Of a stretch of 64,000 nt of DNA, positions 44,171-52,227 are shown piece after piece (position 1 is the first letter of the stretch; the number at the start of each line of letters is the position of its first letter). Under the pieces are notes generated by a model. That model did no database searches, had not been told where the DNA came from, and saw only the letters and a program-made list of their open reading frames with translations. The DNA comes from Enterocloster asparagiformis. GTDB lineage: Bacteria; Bacillota; Clostridia; Lachnospirales; Lachnospiraceae. Location of the stretch: positions 88,334 to 152,333 of the forward strand of contig JAGZSY010000011.1 in assembly GCA_018380885.1 (NCBI GenBank), in the 5' to 3' direction. The translations under genes and the position numbers were made by a program.

Positions 44171-45352
44171 TTATACCGCCAAAACGCCCTCGTAGGCGTC
44201 CCGGTAAACGCGGATCACCTGTTCCCTGGTGGGAATCAGGGGATTGTCCGCCATACAGAAATCCTTCAGCGCCAAATCCGCCAGATCGCCGAAGCGCTTG
44301 GGGTCCACGCCCTTCAATTCCCTCAGGGTCCGTGCCATGGAAAGCTCCTCCGACAGGCCGCGGATAAATTTCACGCACTCCTTGGCCGCCCTGCCGTCCG
44401 ACATGGCTCTGGCCTCCGGCAGCTCGAGGGCCTCGGCCACCAGCTGGAAGCGCCCTGAGGCCCCGGGGGCCCCGCCGTTAAACTTCATAGCGTAGGGCAG
44501 AAGCACGCTGTTGCAGATTCCGTGGGGCAGGTTGAAATGGCCGCCCAGGGCGTGCGCCATGGCGTGCACCATCCCCAGCCCCGCGTTGGAGAAGGCCATG
44601 CCCGCCGTGTACTCGGCGTAGGCCATCATCTCCCTGGCCTTCACGTTCTGCCCGTCCTTCACAGCAGCGGGCAGGTAGTCCTTGATGGCGCGGATGGCCC
44701 ACATGGCGTCCTTGTCCGTGAAGGGCGTGGCCCTGACGGACAGCACCGCCTCGATGGCGTGGGTCATAGCGTCCATGCCGGTGGAGGCCGTCAGCCCCGG
44801 CGGCATGGACATCATAAAGTCCACGTCGTTGACCGCGATGCTCACCATACAGTTGGTGTCCATGATACACATCTTGGAGTGGGTGGCCGTGTTGGTCACA
44901 ATGTAAAAGGCCGTCACCTCGGAGCCTGTTCCCGCCGTGGTGTTCACCGCCACGATGGGCAGGCCCGCCCTGGCGGACAAATCCACGCCCTCGTAGTCCT
45001 CCACCTTGCCGCCGTTGGCGATCACGATGCTGACCGCCTTGGCCGTGTCGATGGCAGAACCGCCGCCCACAGCCACCAGAAAGTCCACCTCCAGGGCCTT
45101 GGCGGCCTCGATGCAGTCGTTCACCACCTGGACCGTGGGGTTGGGCTGCACCAGATAGTAAATGGCGTACTCCGCTCCGGCCGCCAGAATCTGCTGTCCA
45201 ACCCGCTCCGCCACCTTGTACTCAAACAGAAATTGATCCGTCACGATCAGCCCTCTGCGGTAGCCGCGCTTTTTCAGCTCCGCCGGCAGCAGGCCGATGG
45301 AGCCCTTGCCGAAAAAGCTGGTCGTCACTGCGTTAATTCTCTCTCTGCCCAT
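44171..45352 (-). CDS. Iron-containing alcohol dehydrogenase of the microcompartment operon
   Basis: The 393-residue group III alcohol dehydrogenase has the NAD-site GGGSAIDTAK, TTAGTGSEVT, and iron ligands in MDAMTHAIEA and AHALGGHFNLPHG. It resembles lactaldehyde/propanediol oxidoreductases (FucO, PduQ). In a microcompartment it would reduce the aldehyde and recycle NADH to NAD+ for the aldehyde dehydrogenase. Start 45352 has AGGAGAG upstream. It is the last gene of the operon. Confidence 0.88.
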   Translation of the reverse strand: MGRERINAVTTSFFGKGSIGLLPAELKKRGYRRGLIVTDQFLFEYKVAERVGQQILAAGAEYAIYYLVQPNPTVQVVNDCIEAAKALEVDFLVAVGGGSAIDTAKAVSIVIANGGKVEDYEGVDLSARAGLPIVAVNTTAGTGSEVTAFYIVTNTATHSKMCIMDTNCMVSIAVNDVDFMMSMPPGLTASTGMDAMTHAIEAVLSVRATPFTDKDAMWAIRAIKDYLPAAVKDGQNVKAREMMAYAEYTAGMAFSNAGLGMVHAMAHALGGHFNLPHGICNSVLLPYAMKFNGGAPGASGRFQLVAEALELPEARAMSDGRAAKECVKFIRGLSEELSMARTLRELKGVDPKRFGDLADLALKDFCMADNPLIPTREQVIRVYRDAYEGVLAV

Positions 45353-45374
45353 AATGTTCCCTTCTCTCCTGCGC

Positions 45375-45635
45375 TTATTTCCCCAGCTGGGGCGGTGAAT
45401 CCACAATGCCTACCACATAGGCGTCCACAGGGGCCGCGCGGTCCAGCGCGTGCTGGGTCGTCTCGTCCGTGGTCACCAGCACCAGCTCGCCGATGCCCGC
45501 GCCTATGGTGTCGGCCGCCACAATCATCTGGCTTTTATTTCCGAAATAGGGTTCCACCAAAAGCAGCTTAAACCCCACCAGGTTCCGGCATTTCCGGGTC
45601 GACACCACCGTGCCGCGAATTGTTCCCAAAATCAT
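45375..45635 (-). CDS. Microcompartment vertex protein (BMC-P, EutN/CcmL family)
   Basis: The 86-residue protein has the EutN/CcmL fold: MILGTIRGTVVSTRK start, LVEPYFGNK, VAADTIGAGIGELVLV, and VDAYVVGIVD. Pentamers cap the shell vertices. Only one vertex protein is encoded here. GGAGG lies 6 bases before the ATG, and the gene overlaps pduL by 4 bases. Confidence 0.93.
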   Translation of the reverse strand: MILGTIRGTVVSTRKCRNLVGFKLLLVEPYFGNKSQMIVAADTIGAGIGELVLVTTDETTQHALDRAAPVDAYVVGIVDSPPQLGK

Positions 45636-46288
45636 CTGGTTTCCTCCTTTACCAGCTCTAAAAGCTGTCCCTGCTTCAGCCGGAACGCGTTGGCATCGTC
45701 CGTGTCCACGTGGAAATCCAGGCGCGCTGTCTCAGACACCCGAATCACCACCTGGCCCATGACGCCGCCCTTGGGACCGCCCACGCGGACTCCCACCCGC
45801 TCCTTGTCCGCCACGCCGAACCAGCGCGCGTCCTCCGGCGTCATATGGATGTGGCGGTCCGCCACGATAACGCCGCAACCCAGCTCCAGGGAGCCCGCCG
45901 GGCCTTTGAGCAGAATTCCCGGCGTGCCCTCCAGATGTCCCGAGGTACGCACGGGCGCGTCGATTCCCAGCTTTATGCAGTCCGTGCCCGACAGCTCCAC
46001 CTGGCTGGCCGGCCGCTCCGGGCCCAGCACCCGAACTCTGGCCATAACGCCTTTTGGCCCCGACAGCTCCACCTGCTCCTCGCAGGCGAACTGGCCCGGC
46101 TGGCTTAACGCCTTCATAGGCGTCAGCCTGTGGCCGGGGCCGAACAGCGCCTCCACGTCGGCCCTGGTCAGATGGACGTGGCGGGCCGATATGCCCACAG
46201 GCACCTGATAATAGCCGCCGGCAAACTCCCTGACCTGCGCGGCCACCAGCTCCGCCACCCTGGCAGCCATTTTGTCTCTATCCCACAT
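45632..46288 (-). CDS. pduL: Phosphate acyltransferase PduL
   Basis: The 218-residue enzyme converts acyl-CoA and phosphate into acyl-phosphate inside the shell and recycles CoA. Two PduL domains are visible with VGISARHVHL and IVADRHIHM zinc motifs. The first about 22 residues (DKMAARVAELVAAQVREF) form an amphipathic helix, typical of an encapsulation peptide. GGAG lies 8 bases before the ATG. Confidence 0.93.
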   Translation of the reverse strand: MWDRDKMAARVAELVAAQVREFAGGYYQVPVGISARHVHLTRADVEALFGPGHRLTPMKALSQPGQFACEEQVELSGPKGVMARVRVLGPERPASQVELSGTDCIKLGIDAPVRTSGHLEGTPGILLKGPAGSLELGCGVIVADRHIHMTPEDARWFGVADKERVGVRVGGPKGGVMGQVVIRVSETARLDFHVDTDDANAFRLKQGQLLELVKEETR

Positions 46289-46318
46289 TCAAATCGCTCC
46301 ATCCCTGTATGCTTTGTC

Positions 46319-46615
46319 CTACTTTAAGAAAGGCAGAATCGCGCCCACGGAACCGTGGGGTCTGGGGATCACGTGCACGGCCACCAGCTCGCCGATCCTG
46401 GAAGCGGATTCCTGTCCCGCCTCCACTGCGGCCTTCACTGCGCCCACGTCGCCCTGGACCATAACGGTCACCAGTCCGGAGCCGATCTTCTCCGTGCCCA
46501 CCAGCTCCACGTCCGCCGCCTTTAACATCGCGTCCGCCGCCTCGATGGACGCGGTCAGCCCTCTCGTCTCGATCATTCCCAGCGCCAACATACCTCTTTT
46601 AATACCCTCAGCCAT
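46319..46615 (-). CDS. Microcompartment shell protein, single BMC domain (hexamer type), copy 1
   Basis: The 98-residue protein is a PduA/EutM-type shell hexamer ([38 protein letters not shown]). It is nearly identical in its core to the product of 47159-47437, so these are duplicates. The N-terminus has a short extra [17 protein letters not shown] lies 8 bases before ATG 46615. Confidence 0.92.
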   Translation of the reverse strand: MAEGIKRGMLALGMIETRGLTASIEAADAMLKAADVELVGTEKIGSGLVTVMVQGDVGAVKAAVEAGQESASRIGELVAVHVIPRPHGSVGAILPFLK

Positions 46616-46629
46616 TTTCTTATCTCCTC

Positions 46630-47028
46630 TCATTGATCAATCCCGGGGCCTTCCCCCGTCTCATCATCCGCTGCCTTCTGTATTTCCCGTTCCGCCGCCT
46701 TTTGGGCCTCATGGGTCTCAATCATGTTCAAAAGCTTAATCACCTGGGGGTGGGGATTGCTGATTGTCACCGCCACCTTGATGTTGTTCTCCCCCACGAT
46801 CCTTCCGGCCGCTATGGCGGCCTCCATGGCCGCGTCCACGCCGGAGGTCGATCCGGCCAGCACCGTGTGGCACATTTTGCCGCCCAGCCGCTTGTGGCAG
46901 CTCACCAGCTCCACCTGCGCGGCCTTCAGCGCCTGATCCACCACCACCACCGTGTTGGCAAAATAGCTGACCTCCAATACGCCTATGGCGTTCTCTCTCA
47001 AATTGGTCACGCCCCTATCTCTGCTCAT
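46630..47028 (-). CDS. Microcompartment shell protein, single BMC domain with C-terminal extension
   Basis: The 132-residue protein has a BMC fold ([49 protein letters not shown]) and a polar 30-residue tail. The tail may extend to the lumen. Ribosome binding site is weak; translation may be coupled. It is divergent from the duplicate hexamers. Confidence 0.85.
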   Translation of the reverse strand: MSRDRGVTNLRENAIGVLEVSYFANTVVVVDQALKAAQVELVSCHKRLGGKMCHTVLAGSTSGVDAAMEAAIAAGRIVGENNIKVAVTISNPHPQVIKLLNMIETHEAQKAAEREIQKAADDETGEGPGIDQ

Positions 47029-47136
47029 CTGTGCCCGCAGCGGCGGCCAGGCGGGTCCGCCCGGCTCCGGCCTGCTCCTGCGGGATCACGCTCCCGGGCA
47101 AGCCCGCCGCCCGCTGTTTCTCCCTGGTTTCATGTG

Positions 47137-47152
47137 CCGCAGTCCGCTGCGG
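47137..47152. promoter_or_regulatory. Hairpin in a 130-bp GC-rich spacer between shell genes
   Basis: CCGCAG and CTGCGG form a hairpin 7 bases after the stop of the downstream-strand shell gene (47159). The spacer 47029-47158 is unusual in an otherwise tight operon and may adjust shell-protein ratios. Confidence 0.4.
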
Positions 47153-47158
47153 ACCATG

Positions 47159-47437
47159 TCATTTGAGGGCGGGCAGAATTTTCCTGATATCGTCGTGAGG
47201 CCTGGGGATCACGTGGACCGCCACCAGCTCGCCGATCCGGGAGGCCGCTTCCTCCCCCGCCTCCGTGGCCGCCTTCACCGCGCCCACCTCGCCGGTCACA
47301 ATCACCGTGACCAGCCCGGAACCGATCTTCTCCGTTCCCACCAGCTCCACGTCCGCCGCCTTTAACATCGCGTCCGCCGCCTCGATGGACGCGGTCAGTC
47401 CTCTTGTCTCAATCATTCCAATCGCTGTTGCTGCCAT
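47159..47437 (-). CDS. Microcompartment shell protein, single BMC domain (hexamer type), copy 2
   Basis: The 92-residue PduA/EutM-type hexamer is probably the main facet protein: [47 protein letters not shown] lies 9 bases before the ATG, the best site of the shell genes. Compare copy 1 at 46319. Confidence 0.94.
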   Translation of the reverse strand: MAATAIGMIETRGLTASIEAADAMLKAADVELVGTEKIGSGLVTVIVTGEVGAVKAATEAGEEAASRIGELVAVHVIPRPHDDIRKILPALK

Positions 47438-47471
47438 AATTTATTTCCTCCTGATTCATAATCGGTTCTGC

Positions 47472-47795
47472 TCACGTTATATCTTCATTAAATTTCACTT
47501 TCGAGATGCCGGACAGCGCCTTCGTGCCCTCGTAGGGCCGCTCGATCACCTCCACCAGCACCTCCTCCGGCCGGTTCAGCTTCAGCGCCGCCCTGCGCGC
47601 GGCCTCACATGCTTCCTTCACATCGTCCACGCTGCCGGAAAATTTCACCTGGGCCGTCAGCGGGATGAACGCGGAGGCGTCGCTGGGGTTGATGGTGTCG
47701 ATGCCGATGATCTCAATGTCCGCCGCCTTGCACGCCTTGTCCATGGCGTACAGCACCGCGCCGTACCCGGCGCACTCCAGAAATCCGATGGCCAA
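47472..47795 (-). CDS. Microcompartment shell protein, divergent single BMC domain
   Basis: The 107-residue protein has a BMC fold (AIGFLECAGYGAVLYAMDKA, PLTAQVKFSGSVDDVKEA, IERPYEG) with a short C-terminal tail. It starts with TTG, 9 bases after GGAGG. The group is distinct from the two duplicate hexamers, so the pore may serve another metabolite. Confidence 0.86.
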   Translation of the reverse strand: MAIGFLECAGYGAVLYAMDKACKAADIEIIGIDTINPSDASAFIPLTAQVKFSGSVDDVKEACEAARRAALKLNRPEEVLVEVIERPYEGTKALSGISKVKFNEDIT

Positions 47796-47809
47796 ACCGC
47801 CTCACCTCC

Positions 47810-49255
47810 CTAGACTATCCGCAGGCCGCCCTCCGCCAGCATACAGCGGCGGCGCCTGGTAAAGCTTCTGGCGCAGGTCAGGCCCTCGCCCGTGGGGCCC
47901 GCGATGGTCATGGTGGTGTGTCCCTCCCCGCCGATGCCCAGTCCCCTCAAGGTGGCCCCGTTTTTCACGTATATGGTGGTCTCAATCTCTTTTCCAAATT
48001 TTGTCATATTGTAAACGTTGGTGGAGAAGATGCTGGAGGTGTGGCGGTTGCCCTGCTCCGCCTCCACGCTGCACGCCACGCACTCCTCAAAGGTACGGCA
48101 GCGCACGATGGGAAGCACCGGCATCAGCTGTTCCACCTTCACGTACGGGTGGCATTTGGGAACCTCGCAGATCAGCAGCCTGGTATCCTCGTGCCCTCTC
48201 ACGCCGATGGCCTTCAGGAACAGGCCGGCGTCCTTGCCCACCCACTGCTTGTTGACCTCATATTTCCCGTCCTTGCAGATCAGGGCCAGCTTCACCACAG
48301 CCTCGGTCTGGTCCGGCGTGAGCAGGTAGGCGCCCTGGTCCACCAGGCCGTCAATGAGGCCGTCGGCGGACTGTTCCATGACAAACACTTCCTTTTCCGC
48401 AAAGCAGAACAGGTTGTTGTCAAAGGATGCGCCCCAGTACAGCTCCCGCGCTGCCAGCTTCACGTCCGCCGTGTCGTCCACGATCACCGGCGGGTTGCCC
48501 GCCCCTGCGCCGATGGTCTTTTTCCCGGAGCGCAGCAGCGCGTTCACCATGCCCATGCCCCCGGTGCCCACCATCAGGCGGATCTTGGGGCTGGAGGTCA
48601 GCTTGTTGACCGCGTCCATGGTGGGCTCCCGCTGCATGGTGATCAGATTGGCAGGCCCGCCGTTCTCCACAATGGTCTTGTGCAGCAGCTGCAGGCAGTA
48701 GGCGCAGCAGCCCTTGGCCCCGGGGTGCACGTTGAACACCACGGCATTTCCTCCGGCAATCATGCTGATGGTGTTGTGGATCACCGTCTCCGTGGGGTTG
48801 GTGGAGGGCGTGATGGCCCCGATCACGCCGAAGGGGGCGTACTCCTCGATCATCAGGCCCTCGTCCCCTGAAATGGCGTCCGTGGTCAGGCACTCCACCC
48901 CCGGCGTCTTGTCCGCCACCGCCAGATGCTTTTCTATCTTGTCCTCAAAACGTCCCATCCCGGTCTCGTCCCGCACCATCCTCGCCAGGGTGCGGGCGTT
49001 CTCCCTGGCCACGGCGCGGATCGCCTCGATGACCCGCCTGCGGTCCTCCACCTTGTAGTCAAAGGCCCACTTTCTCTGGGCCTCGTAAGCGGCGTCGATG
49101 GCGTCCTCCACCCGCTCAAACACCCCATTGTCGCCGCAGACCCGCAAACCGCCGGATACAGGCGCAAGCCCGCCCCGGGCGGCTCCTCCCTGCTGTTCCA
49201 TCGCCGCCATCACCTGGCGCACAATGCGTTCAATATCCCTGGTATCTATTTCCAT
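47810..49255 (-). CDS. CoA-acylating aldehyde dehydrogenase of the microcompartment (EutE/PduP type)
   Basis: The 481-residue enzyme oxidises an aldehyde with NAD+ and CoA to acyl-CoA. The catalytic cysteine lies in NNLFCFAEKE, and ITPSTNPTETVIHN and GNAVVFNVHPGAKG mark the family. The first 18 residues (DTRDIERIVRQVMAAM) are an amphipathic helix followed by a Gly/Ala linker: an encapsulation peptide. I start at ATG 49255, after GGGGGAGG; a TTG two codons earlier is too close. Confidence 0.93.
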   Translation of the reverse strand: MEIDTRDIERIVRQVMAAMEQQGGAARGGLAPVSGGLRVCGDNGVFERVEDAIDAAYEAQRKWAFDYKVEDRRRVIEAIRAVARENARTLARMVRDETGMGRFEDKIEKHLAVADKTPGVECLTTDAISGDEGLMIEEYAPFGVIGAITPSTNPTETVIHNTISMIAGGNAVVFNVHPGAKGCCAYCLQLLHKTIVENGGPANLITMQREPTMDAVNKLTSSPKIRLMVGTGGMGMVNALLRSGKKTIGAGAGNPPVIVDDTADVKLAARELYWGASFDNNLFCFAEKEVFVMEQSADGLIDGLVDQGAYLLTPDQTEAVVKLALICKDGKYEVNKQWVGKDAGLFLKAIGVRGHEDTRLLICEVPKCHPYVKVEQLMPVLPIVRCRTFEECVACSVEAEQGNRHTSSIFSTNVYNMTKFGKEIETTIYVKNGATLRGLGIGGEGHTTMTIAGPTGEGLTCARSFTRRRRCMLAEGGLRIV

Positions 49256-49270
49256 CTGCAACCTCCCCCA

Positions 49271-50188
49271 TCACTTCAGCTGTTCTACAACCCGTCTGAC
49301 GATCTCCGCGATCAGGGCGTCCTTGTCCACGCCGTCCGCCGCGCCGGGCCCCTCCGCCGGATTGGCGGCCGTACCGTTTCCCAGGTCCGCGGGGCGCACC
49401 AGCGGGGTCACGCCCTTTAACTGCTCCTGCGGCTCCGGGTCTCTCTGGGCCGCCGTGGCGCAGCCGGAGCAGACATGGGTCAGCTGGCCGCCGTTCATGC
49501 AGGGCGGCACGCCGCCGCCGGTAATGCCCATGTTTTTGCGAATCTCCAGAAGGCGGTCCACCTGCTCGCAGGAAAGATGGTTCTGCTGCCCGATAATGTT
49601 TCCGGTGTACATGAGAATGGTGGCGTAATACTCCACCGATTCCAGGCGGTAAAACGCCTGGTAGATATCGTCTCCCCAGGTGAGCGCCCCGTGGTTGGCC
49701 AGGAGCACCCCGTTGTACTGATTGACAAAGGGTGCGATGGAATCCGGCACCTCCTCGGTCCCGGGGGTCGCATACCTGGCAACCGGGATGGTGCCAAGGC
49801 TCAAAATAGCCTCGGTCAGCACGGCCGCGTCAAGGGGCTGTCCCGCGATAGCGAAGCACGTCGCCATAGGCGGATGGGCATGGGTCACAGCCTGAAGCTT
49901 CGGGTTCTCCCGGTAGACCCGCAGGTGCATCTTAATCTCCGAGGACGGCTTCAACCTGCCCATCAGCACTTTTCCGTCCAGATCCATTTTCACCAGCATG
50001 TCCTGGGTCATAAAGCCCTTGGAAACACCTGTGGGCGTGGTCCAGATGGTATTCGGGCCCACGCGGCAGCTGATATTGCCGTCGTTGGAAGCGACAAAGC
50101 CTTTGGCGTACATACGCCGCCCGATGTCCAGGATCGCCTTCTTCGCTTCAAAGTCCGACTTGTATTTCACGCCCTGAATCGTCATCAT
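49271..50188 (-). CDS. Class II aldolase (fuculose-phosphate type) with C-terminal encapsulation peptide
   Basis: The 305-residue protein has a FucA-like zinc aldolase domain (E84, H103, H105 in VTHAHPP, H166 in LLANHGAL) which cleaves ketose 1-phosphates into DHAP and an aldehyde. The family ends near residue 220; here a linker with CMNGGQLTHVCSGC and Pro/Ala-rich sequence leads to a terminal amphipathic helix (DKDALIAEIVRRVVEQLK), the hallmark of microcompartment cargo. The start may be ATG 50188, after GAGGTGA, or GTG 50200. As first gene it sets the pathway: the aldehyde it releases feeds the dehydrogenases downstream. Confidence 0.9.
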   Translation of the reverse strand: MMTIQGVKYKSDFEAKKAILDIGRRMYAKGFVASNDGNISCRVGPNTIWTTPTGVSKGFMTQDMLVKMDLDGKVLMGRLKPSSEIKMHLRVYRENPKLQAVTHAHPPMATCFAIAGQPLDAAVLTEAILSLGTIPVARYATPGTEEVPDSIAPFVNQYNGVLLANHGALTWGDDIYQAFYRLESVEYYATILMYTGNIIGQQNHLSCEQVDRLLEIRKNMGITGGGVPPCMNGGQLTHVCSGCATAAQRDPEPQEQLKGVTPLVRPADLGNGTAANPAEGPGAADGVDKDALIAEIVRRVVEQLK

Positions 50189-50288
50189 GTTTTCACTCAC
50201 CTCTGCTCTCTAAAAGTTCTTTCCTTAACAAATGTAAAACGGTCCGACACCACTCTGCGTATTTCCGAAGGTGTGTGTCTATAACCAT

Positions 50289-50317
50289 ATTATATTGTGT
50301 TTGTATTGTTTCGTCAA
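50289..50317 (-). promoter_or_regulatory. Promoter of the microcompartment operon
   Basis: Leftward TTGACG (50312-50317) and TATAAT (50289-50294) are spaced by 17 bases. The leader is about 95 bases. Confidence 0.78.
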
Positions 50318-50321
50318 CATT

Positions 50322-50351
50322 TTGTTTTTGATTGTTTTTGATTCTTTTTGT
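50322..50351. repeat. Three 10-bp direct repeats, candidate DeoR-family operator
   Basis: TTGTTTTTGA, TTGTTTTTGA and TTCTTTTTGT follow one another at one helical turn, directly behind the -35 box of the microcompartment promoter. A related TTGTATTGTTTC lies in the promoter spacer. DeoR-family sites in Firmicutes are often T-rich direct repeats (TGTTT type), so this is the likely target of the protein at 50492. Confidence 0.5.
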
Positions 50352-50420
50352 TTCTGCTGATTTTCTAATATATTTCTTTTGTATTTTTCAGTTAATCTCA
50401 ACCTACATACGCATTTTCTA

Positions 50421-50449
50421 TTTGAGTTTTTTCCCCTTTATGCTATAAT
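50421..50449 (+). promoter_or_regulatory. Promoter of the DeoR gene
   Basis: TTTGAG (50421-50426) and TATAAT (50444-50449) are 17 bases apart (or TTGAGT with 16). Confidence 0.6.
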
Positions 50450-50491
50450 AAAAGAAAATCCTTATGGACATTTCCATAAAAAGGAGGCTAT

Positions 50492-51259
50492 ATGCTTGCC
50501 GTAACCCGTAAATCTGAAATTAAAGATATTGTATTGGAAAAAAAGAGCGTAACCGTCACAGAACTGGCCAAGATATTCTCCGTCACCGAGGAGACCATCC
50601 GCAGAGACTTAAAACAGCTGGAGAGCGAAGGCTTTCTGACCCGCACCTACGGCGGTGCCTTCATACAGGACGGTGTTGAGAACAACATCGACTTATCCAT
50701 CCGCGAGACAGCCTATTTAAAAAACAAACAGGCCATCGCCTCGCGCTGTCGGGAGCTGATCCACAATGGCGACTCCATTTTTCTCGATTCTTCCACCACA
50801 ACTCTGGCCATCGCCAAAGCGATCAGCGACATGCGCCTGACCGTAGTGACCAACTCCCTGATGATCATCAATGAACTTTGTGATAAATCCAATATTCACC
50901 TCATCGCCATCGGTGGAAACTACACGCCCAGGGACAAGGCCTTCAACGGCCTCAGCACCCAGGCCTGCCTGGAAACCTTCTATCTGGACAAGACCTTCAT
51001 GTCCTGCCGCAGCCTGTCCATGGAGCACGGGATCACTGATTCCCTGGAATCCGTGGCCGCGGTGCGGCAGTCCCTGGCCCAGCGGAGCAAGGAAGTGTAT
51101 CTGGTCGCCGACTTCTCAAAGTTTGACAAGACTTCTTTCATCCACATCGCGGACTTCGACGCCATCACCGGCCTGGTGACAGACCGGAAGCTGAGCAGCC
51201 AATGGGTGGACTTTCTGAGCAGCCACCACGTGGCCGTGTACGAGGCGCTGTACGAATAG
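50492..51259 (+). CDS. DeoR-family transcriptional regulator of the island
   Basis: The 255-residue protein has an N-terminal DeoR helix-turn-helix (VTVTELAKIFSVTEETIRRDLKQLESEG) shown here by its core ETIRRDLKQLE, and a C-terminal sugar-phosphate-sensing domain with DSSTTTLAIAKAI and the conserved TNSLMI. It should sense a phosphorylated pathway intermediate. It lies between and opposite to the microcompartment and PTS operons. AAGGAGG precedes the ATG. Confidence 0.9.
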   Translation: MLAVTRKSEIKDIVLEKKSVTVTELAKIFSVTEETIRRDLKQLESEGFLTRTYGGAFIQDGVENNIDLSIRETAYLKNKQAIASRCRELIHNGDSIFLDSSTTTLAIAKAISDMRLTVVTNSLMIINELCDKSNIHLIAIGGNYTPRDKAFNGLSTQACLETFYLDKTFMSCRSLSMEHGITDSLESVAAVRQSLAQRSKEVYLVADFSKFDKTSFIHIADFDAITGLVTDRKLSSQWVDFLSSHHVAVYEALYE

Positions 51260-51304
51260 CCGCCTTAGCCGCGCTTCCGCGGTTTCCTTTGCTACATGAC
51301 CGCA

Positions 51305-51339
51305 AAGAGCCGGAATCCCTTCCCGGGGTTCCGGCTCTT
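51305..51339. terminator. Bidirectional terminator between deoR and ycxB-like genes
   Basis: AAGAGCCGGAA pairs perfectly with TTCCGGCTCTT around a 13-base loop, between convergent genes. Confidence 0.85.
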
Positions 51340-51353
51340 AAATCTGCCCCGCT

Positions 51354-51893
51354 TTACCGGAATACAGAACGCTTCAGGGGATAAAAGCGCTCTGGAAGCT
51401 TTTCCTTGACCATTTCCCGAAACTGATCCACCTTCTTTGTGTTTCCCATGCCGCGTTTGGGCAGAATTACGGCCTCTCTCCGGTTAAGCTGGATGACAAA
51501 CACATTTTTCAGCTCCTCCAGCTTGGTCACCTCGGCCCACGTATTGCTGCCCGACTCCCCTGTGGAGCGGTTGCAGAACGTCAGGCCCTCGTCGTCCGCC
51601 ACAATCTGGCGCTCCGCCTTAAAGCCGGACAGATACGCGTCCTTATATTTTGAAACGTTGATCTCCATGGTGATAACCGCCGCCGGGAAGGAAACCGCCA
51701 CCAGCAGGGCGCACACATGGACGACCCGGGTCAGCTGGACCACCCCGGTCAGATCCAGAATGATCAGCCCGGTAAACACCAGCCACACCACCAGCAGGAT
51801 GATCCGCCTTGTCCAGGAATTTCCAAATGTCCGGCTCACCATCATCTGGTGGTAGTCTTCCAGGGACATCTTAAAGTTAAACACCATTCTCAT
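51354..51893 (-). CDS. YcxB-like membrane protein
   Basis: The 179-residue protein has two helices (about 30-49 and 57-78) and a C-terminal soluble YcxB-like domain (FIVQLNRREAVILPKRGM-type core). Function unknown. It follows the HPr gene by 34 bases, so it is probably transcribed with the PTS genes. ATG 51893 follows AGAGG by 10 bases; a TTG two codons earlier is less likely. Confidence 0.7.
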   Translation of the reverse strand: MRMVFNFKMSLEDYHQMMVSRTFGNSWTRRIILLVVWLVFTGLIILDLTGVVQLTRVVHVCALLVAVSFPAAVITMEINVSKYKDAYLSGFKAERQIVADDEGLTFCNRSTGESGSNTWAEVTKLEELKNVFVIQLNRREAVILPKRGMGNTKKVDQFREMVKEKLPERFYPLKRSVFR

Positions 51894-51927
51894 ATGCAAT
51901 CAACCTCTCTGAATTTTCATTGGTCTC

Positions 51928-52200
51928 TCACTCGCCGAACCCGGAATCGATCAGCGCGATCAGCGCATCCACCGCCTCCTGCTCGTCGTCGCCCTTGGCC
52001 ACGATCTCCACCTCTTCCCCCTGGCACAGACCCAGGGACAGCAGGAAAATGATGCTCTTGGCGTTGGCCTCGTCATCCTCCTCGCCCACTCTGCGGATCG
52101 TGATGCTGGAGCTGAATTTGCCGGCAGCCTGCACGAAATCGGAAGCCGGGCGGGCGTGAAGCCCTGTCTTGTTTTTAATCACTGTGGTCGCTTTCACCAT
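51928..52200 (-). CDS. ptsH: HPr phosphocarrier of the island
   Basis: The 90-residue HPr has H15 in GLHARPAS and a candidate regulatory serine (S49) in AKSIIFLLSLG. The loop before it has an acidic insert (GEEDDEANA). It lies 27 bases after enzyme I. Together with the separate HPr at 14480 the window has two HPr genes. Confidence 0.93.
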   Translation of the reverse strand: MVKATTVIKNKTGLHARPASDFVQAAGKFSSSITIRRVGEEDDEANAKSIIFLLSLGLCQGEEVEIVAKGDDEQEAVDALIALIDSGFGE

Positions 52201-52227
52201 ATCGGTATTTACCTCTTTTCTGAAAAT

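Noticed and set aside
44171..50188. Standard Pdu, Eut or glycyl-radical microcompartment
   Set aside because: No diol dehydratase, ethanolamine lyase or glycyl-radical enzyme with activase; the signature enzyme here is a class II aldolase.
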